A stretch of DNA of 64,000 nt from Aegilops tauschii subsp. strangulata (lineage: Eukaryota > Streptophyta > Magnoliopsida > Poales > Poaceae). The stretch's first letter is position 1; each line of letters begins with the position of its first letter. The notes beneath the pieces are model-generated. The model worked only from the letters and a program-made list of their open reading frames with translations, was not told where the DNA came from and did not search any database. Location of the stretch: the NCBI RefSeq assembly GCF_002575655.3, contig NC_053037.3, forward strand, positions 251,071,135 through 251,135,134, read 5' to 3'. Both the position numbers and the translations under genes were made by a program. Positions 1 to 11,253 of the stretch are shown in pieces.

Positions 1-881
1 CCCCTGCAGCTATACATACTGGACCAATTACTAGAGCTCGCGCACGCCAATTAAATTACCAGGTACTTTCGTTTCTTGGTAATGATTCTAATGTTCATGA
101 GAATATGATGCTGCCTCAATTGGATACATTTGTTTTGCTTACAAATGAAGGGCCTAGCTTTGAGAAGGATGAACATTGGAGCAAGAACAAGCATGGAGAT
201 GATGGCATGCGCATGGGGAACAAGAACGGAGTTACAAGTGATGATTTCAGGACGTTGAAGCCACCATAATGCGTGCATGAAGCCTTGGACGAAATATACA
301 AGATGCTACTTCATAACTTTCGTCCAGAGGCTATTCTAGGTGCTGCGTCACCTTATTATTGGGCCAGGCCCATGTAATTTCGAAATAGTTGAGTATAGGA
401 TGTTTTTAGAGTCCGTATGTGTGGGGAAACAAGAGATAGGGTTGGTTTCGGACCCCTTCCCCAAGGGCCACGAAATTCCCCCTCTTCCTCCATATATACA
501 ACCCTTAGGGCGTCGTTTAGACTTTGGGTTTTGTTTAGATTAAAAGTTCGCCATAGCTGCAACTTCGCGTACTTCGCTTGTGTTCAACGACCAGACAAAG
601 GCGTCACAGAACCCCACCTTGATCAATAAAGCTTTCATCTTATATTCGCAATATCCAGATTGCAATCTCAGTTTCTTGCTTGTTCTTCGTTTGCTCGCAG
701 GAAACAGACCCTCGTGGTCAGGTTGATCGTGCTCCGGCGTGGTTAATAACCTCTCGGAGTTGGTTTAGCGATTGCTAAGGCGCGACGTCATCGCACGTTC
801 GTAGTCGGATCGTCAAAGTCGACTTCCACCAAAGCGATATCCATCATCTCATCGAAAGACGGGACACCTTTGCCTCTATCA
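1..881 (+). mobile_element. CRW-type centromeric LTR, left edge cut by the window
   Basis: This is the LTR of the centromeric chromovirus that dominates the window. The first ~35 bases are missing, so it begins inside the LTR-encoded end of the polyprotein, whose stop codon is at 267-269. A TATA box lies at about 493-498 and AATAAA at 625-630. The LTR ends in CTCTATCA at 881. No primer-binding site follows; the next bases are the interior of another element's LTR. It is therefore the right-hand end of a CRW insertion (solo LTR or 3' LTR). The left flank is outside the window, so its target duplication (expected ACAGC at 882-886) cannot be checked. Confidence 0.9.
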
Positions 882-1635
882 ACAGCGGGTTGCGGGAGAG
901 TGGGCCGCTGTAGATAGATGTGGGAAGGTGATGAAGATGTTGGTGAAGATGACGGAGGTGTTGGTGTAGATTGTGGTGACGATGATGGCCCCGACGGTGT
1001 TCCGGCGCCACCGGAAGAGAAGGGGAGACGCCCCCTTTCTTCTTCTTCTTCCTTGACCTTCTCCCTAGATGGGAGAAGGGTTTCCCCTCTGGTCCTTGGC
1101 TTCCATGGCATGGGAGGGGCGAGAGCCCCTCCGAGATTGGATCTGTCTCTCTGTCTCTCTCTCTGTTTCTGCGTTCCCGATTCTAGCCTTTCACTGTTTC
1201 TTATATTCTCGGAGATCCGTAACTCCGATTGGGTTGAAATTTGGACACGATTTTTATCCGGATATTGGCTTTCTTGCGGCGAAAGAAGGGCACCAACCGC
1301 CTTTCGGGGTGGCCATGAGGGTCAGGGGCGCGTCCACCCCCCTGGGGCGCGCCCCCTGCCTCGTGGCCCCCTCGGGCATCGTCTCGCGTTGATTCCTCTT
1401 CCCAAAAATCACATATATTCCAGAAAAAATCTCTGTCAGTTTTTATCCTGTTTGGACTCCGTTCGATATGGATTTTCTGCGAAACAAAAAAAATGCAACA
1501 AACAGGAACTGGCATTGGGCGCTGGATCAATATGCTAGTCCCAAAAATAGTATAAAAAGTTGCCAAAAGTATGTAAAAGTTGTAGAATATTGGCATGGAA
1601 CAATAAAAAATTATAGATACGATGGAGACGTATCA
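882..1635 (-). mobile_element. 3' LTR fragment of a tRNA-Asp-primed gypsy element, split by a CRW
   Basis: This stretch matches 6748-7476 closely, including the GA-rich segment and the terminal sequence. On the minus strand it begins TGATACGTC at 1635. It is the 5' part of the 3' LTR of the element whose 5' LTR is at 5971-7476. A CRW insertion interrupts it at 881/882, at the point equivalent to about 6747 in the other LTR. The rest of this LTR should lie left of the window. Short reading frames here on both strands follow simple GA/CT-rich sequence and are not genes. Confidence 0.85.
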
Positions 1636-1650
1636 GCATCCCCAAGCTTA
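1636..1650 (-). other. Polypurine tract next to the 3' LTR
   Basis: On the minus strand a G-rich stretch (core GCTTGGGGATGC) directly abuts the LTR start at 1635, as expected for the plus-strand primer of reverse transcription. The same 14-15 bases recur inside the element at 3832-3846 and 3888-3901. Confidence 0.6.
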
Positions 1651-4516
1651 ATTCCTGCTCGTCCTCGAGTAAGTAAATGAGAAAAAAGATAATTTTTGAT
1701 GTGGAATGCTACCTAGCATAATCTTGATCATGTAATCTAATCATGGCATGAATATTAAGACACGAGTGATTCAAAGCAATAGTCTATCATTTGACATTAA
1801 GACAATAATACTTCAGGTATACTAATAAAGTAATTATGTCTTCTCAAAATAACATAGCCAAAGAAAGCTCATCCCTACAAAATCATATAGTTTGGCCATG
1901 CTTCATTTTCGTCACACAAAATGCTCTCATCATGCACAACCGCGATGACAAGCCAAGCAATTGTTTCATACTTTAGGATTTTCAAACTTTTTCAACTCTC
2001 ATGCAATATATGAGCGCGAGCCATGGACATAGCACTATAGGTGGAATAGAATATGATGATGGAGGTTGTGTGGAGAAGACAAAAAGGGAGAAAGTCTCAC
2101 ATCCACGCGACTAATCAACGGGCTATGGAGATGCCCATCAATTGATGTCAATGCGAGGAGTAGGGATTGCCATGCAACGGATGCACTAGAGCTATAAGTG
2201 TATGAAAGCTCAAACTGAAACTAAGTGGGTGTGCATCCAACTTGCTTGCTCATGAAGACCTAGGGCATTTGAGGAATCCCATCATTGGAATATACAAGCC
2301 AAGTTCTATAATGAAAATTCCCACTAGTATATGAAAGTGATAACTCAAGAGACTCTCTATATGAAGAACATGGTGCTACTCTAAAGCACACACGTGGTAA
2401 AAGGATAGTAACATTGCCCCTTCTCCCTTTTTCTCTCATTTTTTTGTTTTGTTTTGTTTTTTGGTGGGCTTCTTTGGCCTCTTCTTTTATTTGGGCTTCT
2501 TTGGCCTCTTTTATTTTTATTTTTAAAGTCCGGAGTCTCATCCCGACTTGTGGGGGAATCATAGTCTCCATCATCCTTTCCTTACTGGGGCAATGCTCTA
2601 ATAATGATGATCATCACACTTTTATTTACTTACAACTCAATATTACAACTCGATACTAGAACAAAGATATGACTCTGTATGAATGCCTCCGGCGGTGTAC
2701 CGGGATGTGCAATGATCTAGCGTGGCAAAGATATCAAAAAATGGACAAGCCATGAAAATATCATGCTAGCTATCTTACGATCATGCAAAGCAATATGACA
2801 ATGAATGCTCAAGTCATGTATATGATGATGATGGAAGTTGCATGGCAATATATCTCGGAATGGCTACGGAAATGCCATAATAGGTAGATATGGTGGCTGT
2901 TTTGAGGAAGATATAAGGAGGCTTATGTGTGATAGAGCGTATCGTATCACGGGGTTTGGATGCACCGGCGAAGTTTGCACCAACTCTCAAGGTGAGAAAG
3001 GGTAATGCACGGTACCGAAGAGGCTAGCAATGATGGAAGGGTGAGAGTGCGCATAATCCATGGACTCAACATTAGTCATAAAGAACTCACATACTTATTG
3101 CAAAAATCTACAAGTCATCAAAACCAAGCACTACGTGCATGCTCCTAGGGGGATAGATTGGTAAGAAAAGACCATCGCTCGTCCCCGACCGCCACTCATA
3201 AGGAAGACAATCAAAGAAACACCTCATGCTTCAAATTTGTTACACAACGTTTACCATACGTGCATGCTACGGGACATGCAAACCTCAACACAAGCATTTC
3301 TCAAATTCACAATTACCCACTAGCATGACTCTAATATCACCATTTTTATATCGCAAAACTATTGCAAGGAATCAAACATATCATATTCAGTGATCTACAA
3401 GTTTTATGTAGGATTTTATGACTAACCATGTGAATGACCAATTCCTGTCAACTCTCTAAATAGATATAAGTGAAGCAAGAGAGTTTAATTATTTCTACAA
3501 AAGATATGCCCATGCTCTAACAAATATAAGTGAAGCAAAAGAGCATTCTACAAAAGGCAGTTTTCTATGTGTAGGGAAACAGGCAATCCATACTTCAAAT
3601 GATATAAGTGAAGCACATGAAGCATTCTATAAAGCCATACTCAAAAGATATAAGTGAAGTGCAATGAGCATTCTATAAATCAACCAAGGACTACCTCATA
3701 CCAGCATGGTGCATAAAAGAAAGGTGAAAACTAAATGCAAAAGACGCTCCAAGATTTGCACATATCACATGAACGAAACGAATCCGAAAACATACCGATA
3801 CTTTTTGAAGAAAGATGGGATGCCTTCCAGGGCATCCCCAAGCTTAGACGCTTGAGTCTCCTTGAATATTTACTTGGGGTGCCTTGGGCATCCCCAAGCT
3901 TGAGCTCTTGCCTCTCCTCCTCCTCACATCGAGACCTCCTCGATCTTCGAACACTTCATCCACACAAAACTTCAATAGAAAGCTCGGTAAGATCCGTTAG
4001 TATAATAAAGCAAATCGCTACTCTAAGTACTGTTGCAAACCAATTCATATTTTGTTTTTGCATTGTAGCTACTGTAATATAACTTTTCCATGGCTTAATC
4101 CACTGATAGAAATCGATAGTTTCATCAAAACAAGGAAAACATGCATCAAAAACAGAATCTGTCTTAAACAGGACAGTCTGTAGTAATCTGAACATTCACC
4201 ATACTTCTGGTACTCGAAAAATTCTGAAAAAATTAGGAAAAATAAAAAATTTGTATAGAAAGACAGTGCAAAATGTTTCAGAACCGTTTGACATCCCAGT
4301 AAAAAAAATGTAAAATCACGCACTACAACCAAAGTTTCTGTTTTGCACCGCACAAACCAACAAGCAATGTAAACATCCTAAAGGCAAATCTTGGCACATT
4401 ATTTTTATTTTTAAACTTTATAAAAGCATAAAACAGAAATAAATGACTCTCTAAAACTTTCGGGTTGTCTCCCTGGCAGCGCTTTCTTTAAAGCCATTAA
4501 GCTAGGCATATAGTGC
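1651..4516 (-). mobile_element. Internal 3' noncoding region of the tRNA-Asp-primed gypsy element
   Basis: This is AT-rich sequence between the element's only sizeable reading frame and its 3' LTR. I find no reverse transcriptase, RNase H or integrase motifs in any frame, so the element looks non-autonomous here. It contains a T/TGG-rich stretch near 2420-2520, four spaced copies of a short repeat (3463-3690) and two extra copies of the polypurine tract near 3832 and 3888. Confidence 0.6.
3463..3690. repeat. Four spaced copies of an ATATAAGTGAAGC motif
   Basis: The core ATATAAGTGAAG occurs near 3466, 3525, 3601 and 3648. Most copies are followed after a short variable stretch by GAGCATTCTA or a close variant. 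Spacing is uneven (about 45-75 bases), so these are degenerate direct repeats inside the element's 3' region, not a regular satellite. Confidence 0.7.
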
Positions 4517-5848
4517 TCAAGTAATGGATCCACCCGGATCCCAAGGTATATCAAAGCCAATTTTAATTAACAATGATTTGGCATTTAGTAGTGAGCACAA
4601 AGCAACATATATCAAGCAATGACGAAGTCTAACTCTCTTCCTATGCATCCGCATGTCATAGAACAATTCATGCACATCAAGTGAAGGCCAATACATAGCA
4701 TAAGCAGTTTCTTGCAATTCTATCGTGTTGGAAACATAAAGAGGCGGAGATGTAGTTCCTCTCTCATAATAGTTGCAAGTAGGAGCAGAAAGCACATGCA
4801 TATTATATTCATCAAAATTATCATGTGCAACGGTAAGAGGCAACCCATCAATATAATCCTTAATAAGAGCAAATTTCTCTGATATAGTGTAGTTGGGAGA
4901 ATTCAAAAAGATAACAGGACTATCATGTGTGGGTGCAATAAAAACAATTTCATTCTTAATATAAGGAACTATAGCAAGTTCATCTCCATAAGCATAATTC
5001 ATATTGGCATCTTGGCCACAAGAATAGCAAGCATCAAGTTCGTCAAAAAAGGATATTTCAAACGAATCAACGGGATCATAGCAATCATCCTTCGGTAAGC
5101 ACGAAGGGAAATTAAACAATGTATGAGTTGAAGAGTTACTCTCATTAGAAGGTGGGCACGGGTAGCTAATCCGCTGTTCCTCCTTTTGTTCTTCGCTCTC
5201 CTCATCATCTTTTTCATCCAATGAGCTCACAGTTTCATCAATTTCTTCTTCCATAGACTCCTGCAAAATGTTAGTCTCTTCTTGGACAACGGAGGAGTCC
5301 TCAATATATGGTTTAACATAGGCATTAGAAGCATAATTATCATAACAATATTTAAGTATGGCAAAATTTTCAGATTTGTAAAGAGTAGCATCATACTTTT
5401 CAATCAAAGAAGCAATTTCATAAGCACCCTTAAAAGCAACATATTCTTCAATTTGTTGAACATCATAGTAATTATAAACACCCCTAGCATACGAAGATAC
5501 GATTCCATTATCACTAAACAAACATTGGTAGGGAAGGTGTTTCTTAGGGTCTTCAGAACAACAAGTAAAATCATATATTTCACACAAATTCCAAGCATAG
5601 CATTGCAAACGATGAATTTGATCCAGTAAAAGTATCCCTTTTTGAGATAAGCGGTGTCGCACATAACAAGCATGCTCATCTAAAGATTTGCCCTCAACTA
5701 AGCTAGTTGGGGTTTCAACACGAGCACATAGGGATCAAAGATGATCCAAGTAAAAAGCTTCAGGAGTGTGATAGATTTTGAGTGGTTCTTCAACCATTGG
5801 TTCAGTAGGTACCACTAATTTTTTTGGTATTTTGTGTTTCCTACCCAT
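4517..5848 (-). pseudogene. Unrecognised retrotransposon protein, one in-frame stop
   Basis: The frame starts at an ATG at 5848 (MGRKHKIPKK) just downstream of the primer site and runs in one phase to 4517, about 443 codons. One TGA (5735-5737) splits it into a 37-codon N-terminal piece and a long C-terminal piece; CGA to TGA would explain it. The middle is very acidic (runs of D and E around the EEEIDETVSSLDEKDDEESEE stretch), with several Cys-Tyr-rich blocks. I see no zinc knuckle, protease or polymerase motif. It occupies the gag position of the element, but a gag function is only inferred from place. Codons are kept open over more than 1 kb, so it was probably under selection when the element was active. 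Confidence 0.55.
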
Positions 5849-5940
5849 AAATAAAGATAGAAAACAAGAGCACAGAAAATAAAAACTACTTAGTGATAAA
5901 GCAAACAAGCACACACGAGAATATTCACCCCACGCTATAA

Positions 5941-5959
5941 CTCCCCGGCAACGGCGCCA
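5941..5959 (-). other. Primer-binding site, tRNA-Asp type
   Basis: On the minus strand TGGCGCCGTTGCCGGGGAG lies 11 bases after the 5' LTR. It is complementary to the 3' end expected of plant tRNA-Asp, a primer common in Athila-like gypsy elements. It fixes the element's minus-strand orientation. Confidence 0.7.
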
Positions 5960-5970
5960 GAAAAAGGTCT

Positions 5971-7476
5971 TGATAACCCACAAGTATAGGGGATCAATTG
6001 TAGCCTCTTTCGATAAGTAAGAGTGTCGAACCCAATGAGGAGCTAAAGGTAGAACAAATATTCCCTCAAGTTCTATCGACCGCCGATACAACTCTGCTCA
6101 CGCTTAACGTTCGCTTTACCTAGAACAAGTATAAAACTAGGAATACTTTGTAGGTGTAACGGGATAGGTTTGCAAGAATATAAAGAGCACGTAAATAAAA
6201 ACTAGGGGTTGTTTAGGTAAAGAAGCAATAATGTTAATATAGCGAGTGTGGAAAAGTGGTGGTAGGAGTTGCGGAATTGTCCCTAAGCAATTGACCACTT
6301 TACTAGACCGATAGCAAGTTTTATGTGGGAGAGGCCACTGCTAGTATGTCATCCCTGACTTGGAATTCTATGCACTTATGATTGGAACTATTAGCAAGCA
6401 TCCGCAACTACTAACGTTCATTAAGGTAAAACCCAACCATAGCATTAAGATATATTGGTCCCCCTTCAATCCCGTATGCATCAATTGCTAGGTTGAAGCT
6501 TCTGTCACTCTTGCCCTCCAATACATAGTCCTATCAACATACAACTAACCCTATGGTGTGGTCCACGCGCGCGCTCATATGATGGGCACCAAAGGACAGC
6601 AACATAACCACAAGCAAATTAAACCAATCATAGCAATTCACCAATTACCGATAGGACAACAAAAATCTACTCAGGCATCATAGGATGGCAACACATCATT
6701 GGATAATAATATGAAGCATAAAGCACCATGTTCAAGTAGAGGGTACAACGGGTTGCGGGAGAGTGGACCGCTGTAGATAGATGGGGGAAGGTGATGAAGA
6801 TGTTGGTGAAGATGACGGAGGTGTTGGTGTAGATTGCGGTGACGATGATGGCCCCGGCGGCGTTCCGGCGCCACCGGAAGAGAGGGGAAGAGGCCCCCCT
6901 TCTTCTTCTTCCTTGACCTTCTCCCTAGATGGGAGAAGGGTTTCCCCTTTGGTCCTTGGCTTCCATGGCATGGGAGGGGCGAGAGCCCCTCCGAGATTGG
7001 ATCTGTCTCTCTATCTCTCTCTGTTTCTGCGTTCCCGATTCTGGCCTTTCACCGTTTCTTATATTCTCGGAGATCCGTAACTCCGATTGGGTTGAAATTT
7101 GGACACGATTTTTATCCGGATATTGGCTTTCTTGCGGCGAAAGAAGGGCATGAACCGCCTTACAGGGTGGCCACGAGGGTCAGGGGCGCGCCACCCTGGC
7201 TCGTGGCCCCCTCGGGCATCCTCTCGCGTTGATTCTTCTTCCCAAAAATCACATATATTCCAAAAAAAATCTCCGTCAGTTTTTATCCTGTTTGGACTCC
7301 GTTTGATATGGATTTTCTATGAAACAAAAAACATGCAACAAACAGGAACTGGCACTAGGCACTGGATCAACATGTTAGTCCCAAAAATAGTATAAAAAAG
7401 TTGCCAAAAGTATGTAAAAGTTGTAGAATATTGGCATGGAGCAATGAAAAATTATAGATACGACGGAGACGTATCA
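5971..7476 (-). mobile_element. 5' LTR (about 1.5 kb) of the tRNA-Asp-primed gypsy element
   Basis: The plus-strand ends are TGATAACCC (5971) and GACGTATCA (7476), giving a minus-strand LTR that starts TGATACGTC and ends GGGTTATCA. A primer site follows at 5941-5959. The part from 6748 to 7476 is duplicated at 882-1635. It resembles abundant Triticeae gypsy LTRs; I do not assign a family name. It is inserted into the 3' region of the older Tat-like element. Confidence 0.85.
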
Positions 7477-8641
7477 GCGGCCATTTTTATCCCTGAGAGT
7501 TTGCCAGTCGTCGGCTGCAGCCCCCACGTAGATACTACGGGGGTGTTCGGAATAACACATGACCACACTTGACCCAGCGTCTTAGTCCGTAAAGGAGGTG
7601 TCAGTGCGGCGAACCAGGCAATCGGACTATGCGGCTTTATCACTCTCACTTAGCCATAGGAGTTTGACAATGGAACCATAAGATAGCCCCTAGTGCGTAT
7701 GCGACTATCCGTACTTGGATGCCTTATGTGCGTGAGTGGAAGAGAGCAAGTCCTTCGTGTAATACGGAAGAAATCGCTAGGGATTTAGTAAGTCGGTGAA
7801 TTGCTGACCAGCTCTCGCCGCATCATGACAGTCAGTTTTCGGCTTTCTCTACTGAGGTGTTTGACCGGGCGAACCAGAAACACAATTGCAGTAGTTCTCC
7901 CTTTACTACCTTAGCCGAACAAGCGGAACGTAAAGTAGTGAACACAGGAGCCGGGCAACCCAACTATTGACCAAAGACATGATTCGGAGCCGATGCATAT
8001 AATGCAGTATTCGGGACGCCGAAGTCTACTCTGAGAGTGTTAGGGCTTTCCGCTTTATATATAGCTGAATAGAGCCCCTGGCAATTTAAATCGTGCCGGC
8101 CTGTATACGCCAATCCAACGTAAAGAGGGAAGACATAGTAAGAAATAAGCCAATGCCAAACAAGATTGGGTGAATCCGTTTCCATTATAGTCTGATTGAT
8201 ACGTCAAAACGTATTTTTACAGAAGATGCCATAAGCATCGGGGCTATTTTACATGCCGAGAACAAGGGAAAGCTGTATACAGGTCCTAAGAAGGAAAAGA
8301 TGTTCTTGAAGATCCTTTGGACACTCTGCCGCACGTCTGCGCTGCTTTTTCGCCTTGGTGTATGATCCTTTGAGAGGATCAACGATCGAGTATACATAAG
8401 GGGCCTGGAAAAGGGCCCTTGGTACCATCGAAAAGTGGTGTGGTTTGTAAAGAACCTAAAAAATAAAAATAAGAAGAAAAAATGGGAGAATATGAGGGTA
8501 CGGATAGGGTCGAGCCTTATTGAGGACCTTGTTTTTATTGTGCCTCCGCCTTTGCCCATGGTATCTTTAGTGCATAATTATGTACGCGCGGTACGTATGC
8601 CGCTATCAGGTTGGGGCTTTGGCGGAGGCCGAATTGCTAAT
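7477..8641 (-). mobile_element. 3' region of a Tat-like gypsy element, no recognisable polymerase
   Basis: This sequence continues minus-strand from the protease remnant at 8642. It holds no conserved reverse transcriptase or integrase motif, only short broken frames, so the element is either non-autonomous or internally deleted. It ends at 7476/7477 where the 1.5-kb LTR of another gypsy element has inserted. Confidence 0.5.
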
Positions 8642-9140
8642 CTAGCTCTGGACGAGCCAGACTGTCATTCTGCATGTTAGACCGGACTCGTTTGATAGAG
8701 TCCGGGGGCTTGACTGCCGATGTGGTATTCGGGTTGATAAGGCCACCCTGTACTTCGGCTGCAAGGGCCGCGGTATGCTCCTCAGTATGGAGGGAGCGTT
8801 CCATGTTTCCATGACTGTTATGGCACCCCATGGTCGGAGCATCTTGAGCTTCAGATAAGCATAGTGTGGGACTGCATTGAAACGGGCGAAGGCGGTTCGT
8901 CCGAGCAGTGCATGATAGCCGCTACGGAAGGGGACGATGTCGAAGATCAAGTCTTCGCTTCGGAAGTTGTCCGGCGAACCGAAGACTACTTCAGCGTTAT
9001 GGACCCTCTACAACAGGCCTCGACGCCGGGTATAACTCCTTTGAAGGCGGTTTTAGTGGGCTTGATTCTTGATGGATCAATACCCATTTTACGGATAGTG
9101 TCCTGATAAAGCAGGTTAAGGCTGTTGCCGCAGTCCATAA
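8642..9140 (-). pseudogene. Retropepsin-like protease remnant of the Tat-like host element
   Basis: The minus strand encodes an aspartic-protease segment: MDCGNSLNLLYQD (active-site region, usually MDGGSSLN in this group), then KMGIDPSRIKPTKTAFKGV, then after a one-base loss near 8986 the block FDIVPFRSGYHALLGRTAF and PHYAYLKLKM. It is the direct continuation of the gag frame that ends at 24173: the plus-strand CRW block 9141-24172 cuts the frame between the Val-Leu and Met-Asp codons. The frameshift and the insertion make it non-functional. In this lineage the protease follows gag and cuts the polyprotein. Confidence 0.75.
9136..9140. repeat. Left target-site duplication of the plus-strand CRW block (CATAA)
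   Basis: CATAA precedes the LTR at 9141; CGTAA follows the LTR tail at 24173-24177. The one mismatch destroys a Met codon in the right copy, so the left copy is probably ancestral. Removing the block restores an uninterrupted gag-protease reading frame across the site. Confidence 0.75.
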
Positions 9141-10057
9141 TGATGAGGACATCAATACCATTGTTACACCCACAGCCCCTGCTGCTATACATACTGGACC
9201 AATTACTAGAGCTCGCGCACGCCAATTAAATTACCAGGTACTTTCGTTTCTTGGTAATGATTCTAATGTTCATGAGAATATGATGCTGCCTAAATTGGAT
9301 ACATTTGTTTTGCTTACAAATGAAGGGCCTAGCTTTGAGAAGGATGAACATTGGAGCAAGAACAAGCATGGAGATGATGGTATGCGCATGGGGGACAAGA
9401 ACGGAGTTACAAGTGATGATTTCAGGACATTGAAGCCACCATAATGCGTGCATGAAGCCTTGGACGAAATATACAAGATACTACTTCATAACTTTCGTCC
9501 AGAGGCTATTCTAGGTGCTGCGTCACCTTATTATTGGGCCAGACCCATGTAATTTCGAAATAGTTGAGTATAGGCTATTTTTAGAGTCCGTATGTGTGGG
9601 GAAACAAGAGATAGGGTTGGTTTCGGACCCCTTCCCCAAGGGCCACGAAATTCCCCCCTCTTCCTCCATATATACAGCCCTTAGGGCGTCGTTTAGACTT
9701 TGGGTTTTGTTTAGATTAAAAGTTCGCCATAGCTGCAACTTCGCGTACTTCGTTTGTGTTCAACGACCAGACAAAGGCGTCACAGAACCCCACCTTGATC
9801 AATAAAGCTTTCATCTTATATTCGCAATATCCAGATTGCAATCTCAGCTTCTTGCTTGTTCTTCATTTGCTCGCAGGAAACAGACCCTCGTGGTCAGGTT
9901 GATCGTGCTCCGGCGTGGTCAATAACCTCTCGGAGTTGGTTTAGGGATTGCTAAGGCGCGACGTCATCGCACGTTCGTAGTCGGATCGTCAAAGTCGACT
10001 TCCACCAAAGCGATATCCATCATCTCATCGAAAGACGGGACACCTTTGCCTCTATCA
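9141..10057 (+). mobile_element. CRW 5' LTR of the outer plus-strand element (O)
   Basis: A 917-bp LTR beginning TGATGAGGAC and ending CTCTATCA, followed two bases later by the initiator-Met primer site. TATA is at 9669-9674 and AATAAA follows about 130 bases on. Its partner appears to be the 417-bp LTR tail at 23756-24172: the two share the same ends and differ at about four positions by eye. Confidence 0.9.
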
Positions 10058-10059
10058 AG

Positions 10060-10069
10060 TGGTATCAGA
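10060..10069 (+). other. Primer-binding site, initiator tRNA-Met type
   Basis: TGGTATCAGA begins two bases after the LTR and is complementary to the 3' end of plant initiator tRNA-Met. The same site follows the other CRW LTRs at 16794, 33564, 55836 and 62944 (plus) and at 36875-36884 and 43826-43835 (minus). Confidence 0.85.
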
Positions 10070-11253
10070 TTTCCAGGTTGCTCGGTGAGATTTTACAGTT
10101 TTTCGTAGTTTAGATCGAGTCTGTTCTTCATACCTACAGTCCACGAAAAAGCCACAAAAAAAATTAGGGTTAGTTCATCATATCCGAACCAATCTGAGCC
10201 TTTGCATAATCTTTTTAAGGTTTTTGCTTTCTTGAATTTGCGGTTGCATCGTCGTGTCAAGTTGCTGGTCTTAGAGTCTGGTCTTTTAGAGTTTCGAGTT
10301 CTGGTCATAAGTTGTCACGCCGCCGCCGCACCATCATCATCGCCTTGCCATCTACCACCATTGCTTATCCGCCACCGCTTTGAATCCGTATCCATATACC
10401 ACCACCGATCCGTATCCATATACCACCACCGCTACCATATACCACCGCTGCCATATCCTACCATCATATATCCACAACCAATCCGAGTTCTTTTCATATT
10501 CCGTTTGTTTTAGAGATCCATCTATTTTCCGTTTCGTGTTTCCTTGCCTGAGTAGGTGTCGGAAAAAAAAGTCTGGAGACCCCCGGGCAGTTTTTAGGCC
10601 AAAATTTTGGCGACCAAAAATATTTTTCCCTATCCCATTTTTAGGTCCCGGGGAGTGTTTTGAGACACTCGCCATCATAGTGATTTTTTGTCGCACTTTT
10701 TCGTCGTCGCTGCCCTGATTTCCGAAAAAAATAGTCCAAAATTTGTTGTGCCTATCCTGTCAGTTTGACTTGGGAAGAGTTTTGAGACACTCGCCATTAT
10801 AGTGATTTTTCGCAAAAAAAAGAGCGCAAAAAAAAGAGCAAATTTTTTTTCCCGAGTATGCTTTTCCCTTGTTTACGTGCAACGCCGTGATTTTGTTAGT
10901 GTTCTAGGCTCGCGTCTCTAGCACGGTCTAGCCTAGGACCAGCACAGTACCGTCGTTGAGCGTTTATTCAACTTTGCATCTCTGAATTGATTATTGCTGA
11001 CCATTTTTGCTACCATATTATAAGCCTTCCCAGCTCCACATACATCTACATCGTGCGTTTGACTCTCCCTGGTAATCGCTCTATCCAAGCTTTGAGAGTT
11101 TTGACTACAACGGTTGCCGATCACCACCTGCTGCTGGGTAAGAACTGGTAAGACTTTGAGATTCGCTTGAAGGATTTGTGACACACCACCATCACCACCA
11201 CTTCCTAGTAGTCTGTAGGATCATATTCTTTTGTGTTTCTGTTGCTGCTAACC
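10070..11253 (+). mobile_element. CRW untranslated leader of element O
   Basis: About 1.2 kb between primer site and gag start. It contains a short tandem run of a CCGTATCCATATACCACCA-type unit (10380-10450), two similar segments carrying GTTTTGAGACACTCGCCAT (near 10657 and 10779), A-tracts interrupted by GAGCGC (10800-10850), and a good splice donor context (GTAAGA at 11148). There is no long open frame on the sense strand. The tandem unit and A-tracts vary in length between copies in the window. Confidence 0.7.

Noticed and set aside
51..278. A 75-codon antisense frame recurring opposite every LTR start ([12 protein letters not shown]...)
   Set aside because: It is the mirror of the conserved LTR-encoded end of gag-pol; its repetition only reflects LTR copy number.
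918..1538. Acidic 206-codon frame on the plus strand of the gypsy LTR
   Set aside because: Made of GA-rich low-complexity LTR sequence; the homologous LTR at 6781-7395 does not keep the same frame.
10060..10069. A possible tRNA gene suggested by the initiator-Met-like sequence
   Set aside because: Only about ten bases match and they sit at the primer-binding position; no cloverleaf or promoter boxes follow.
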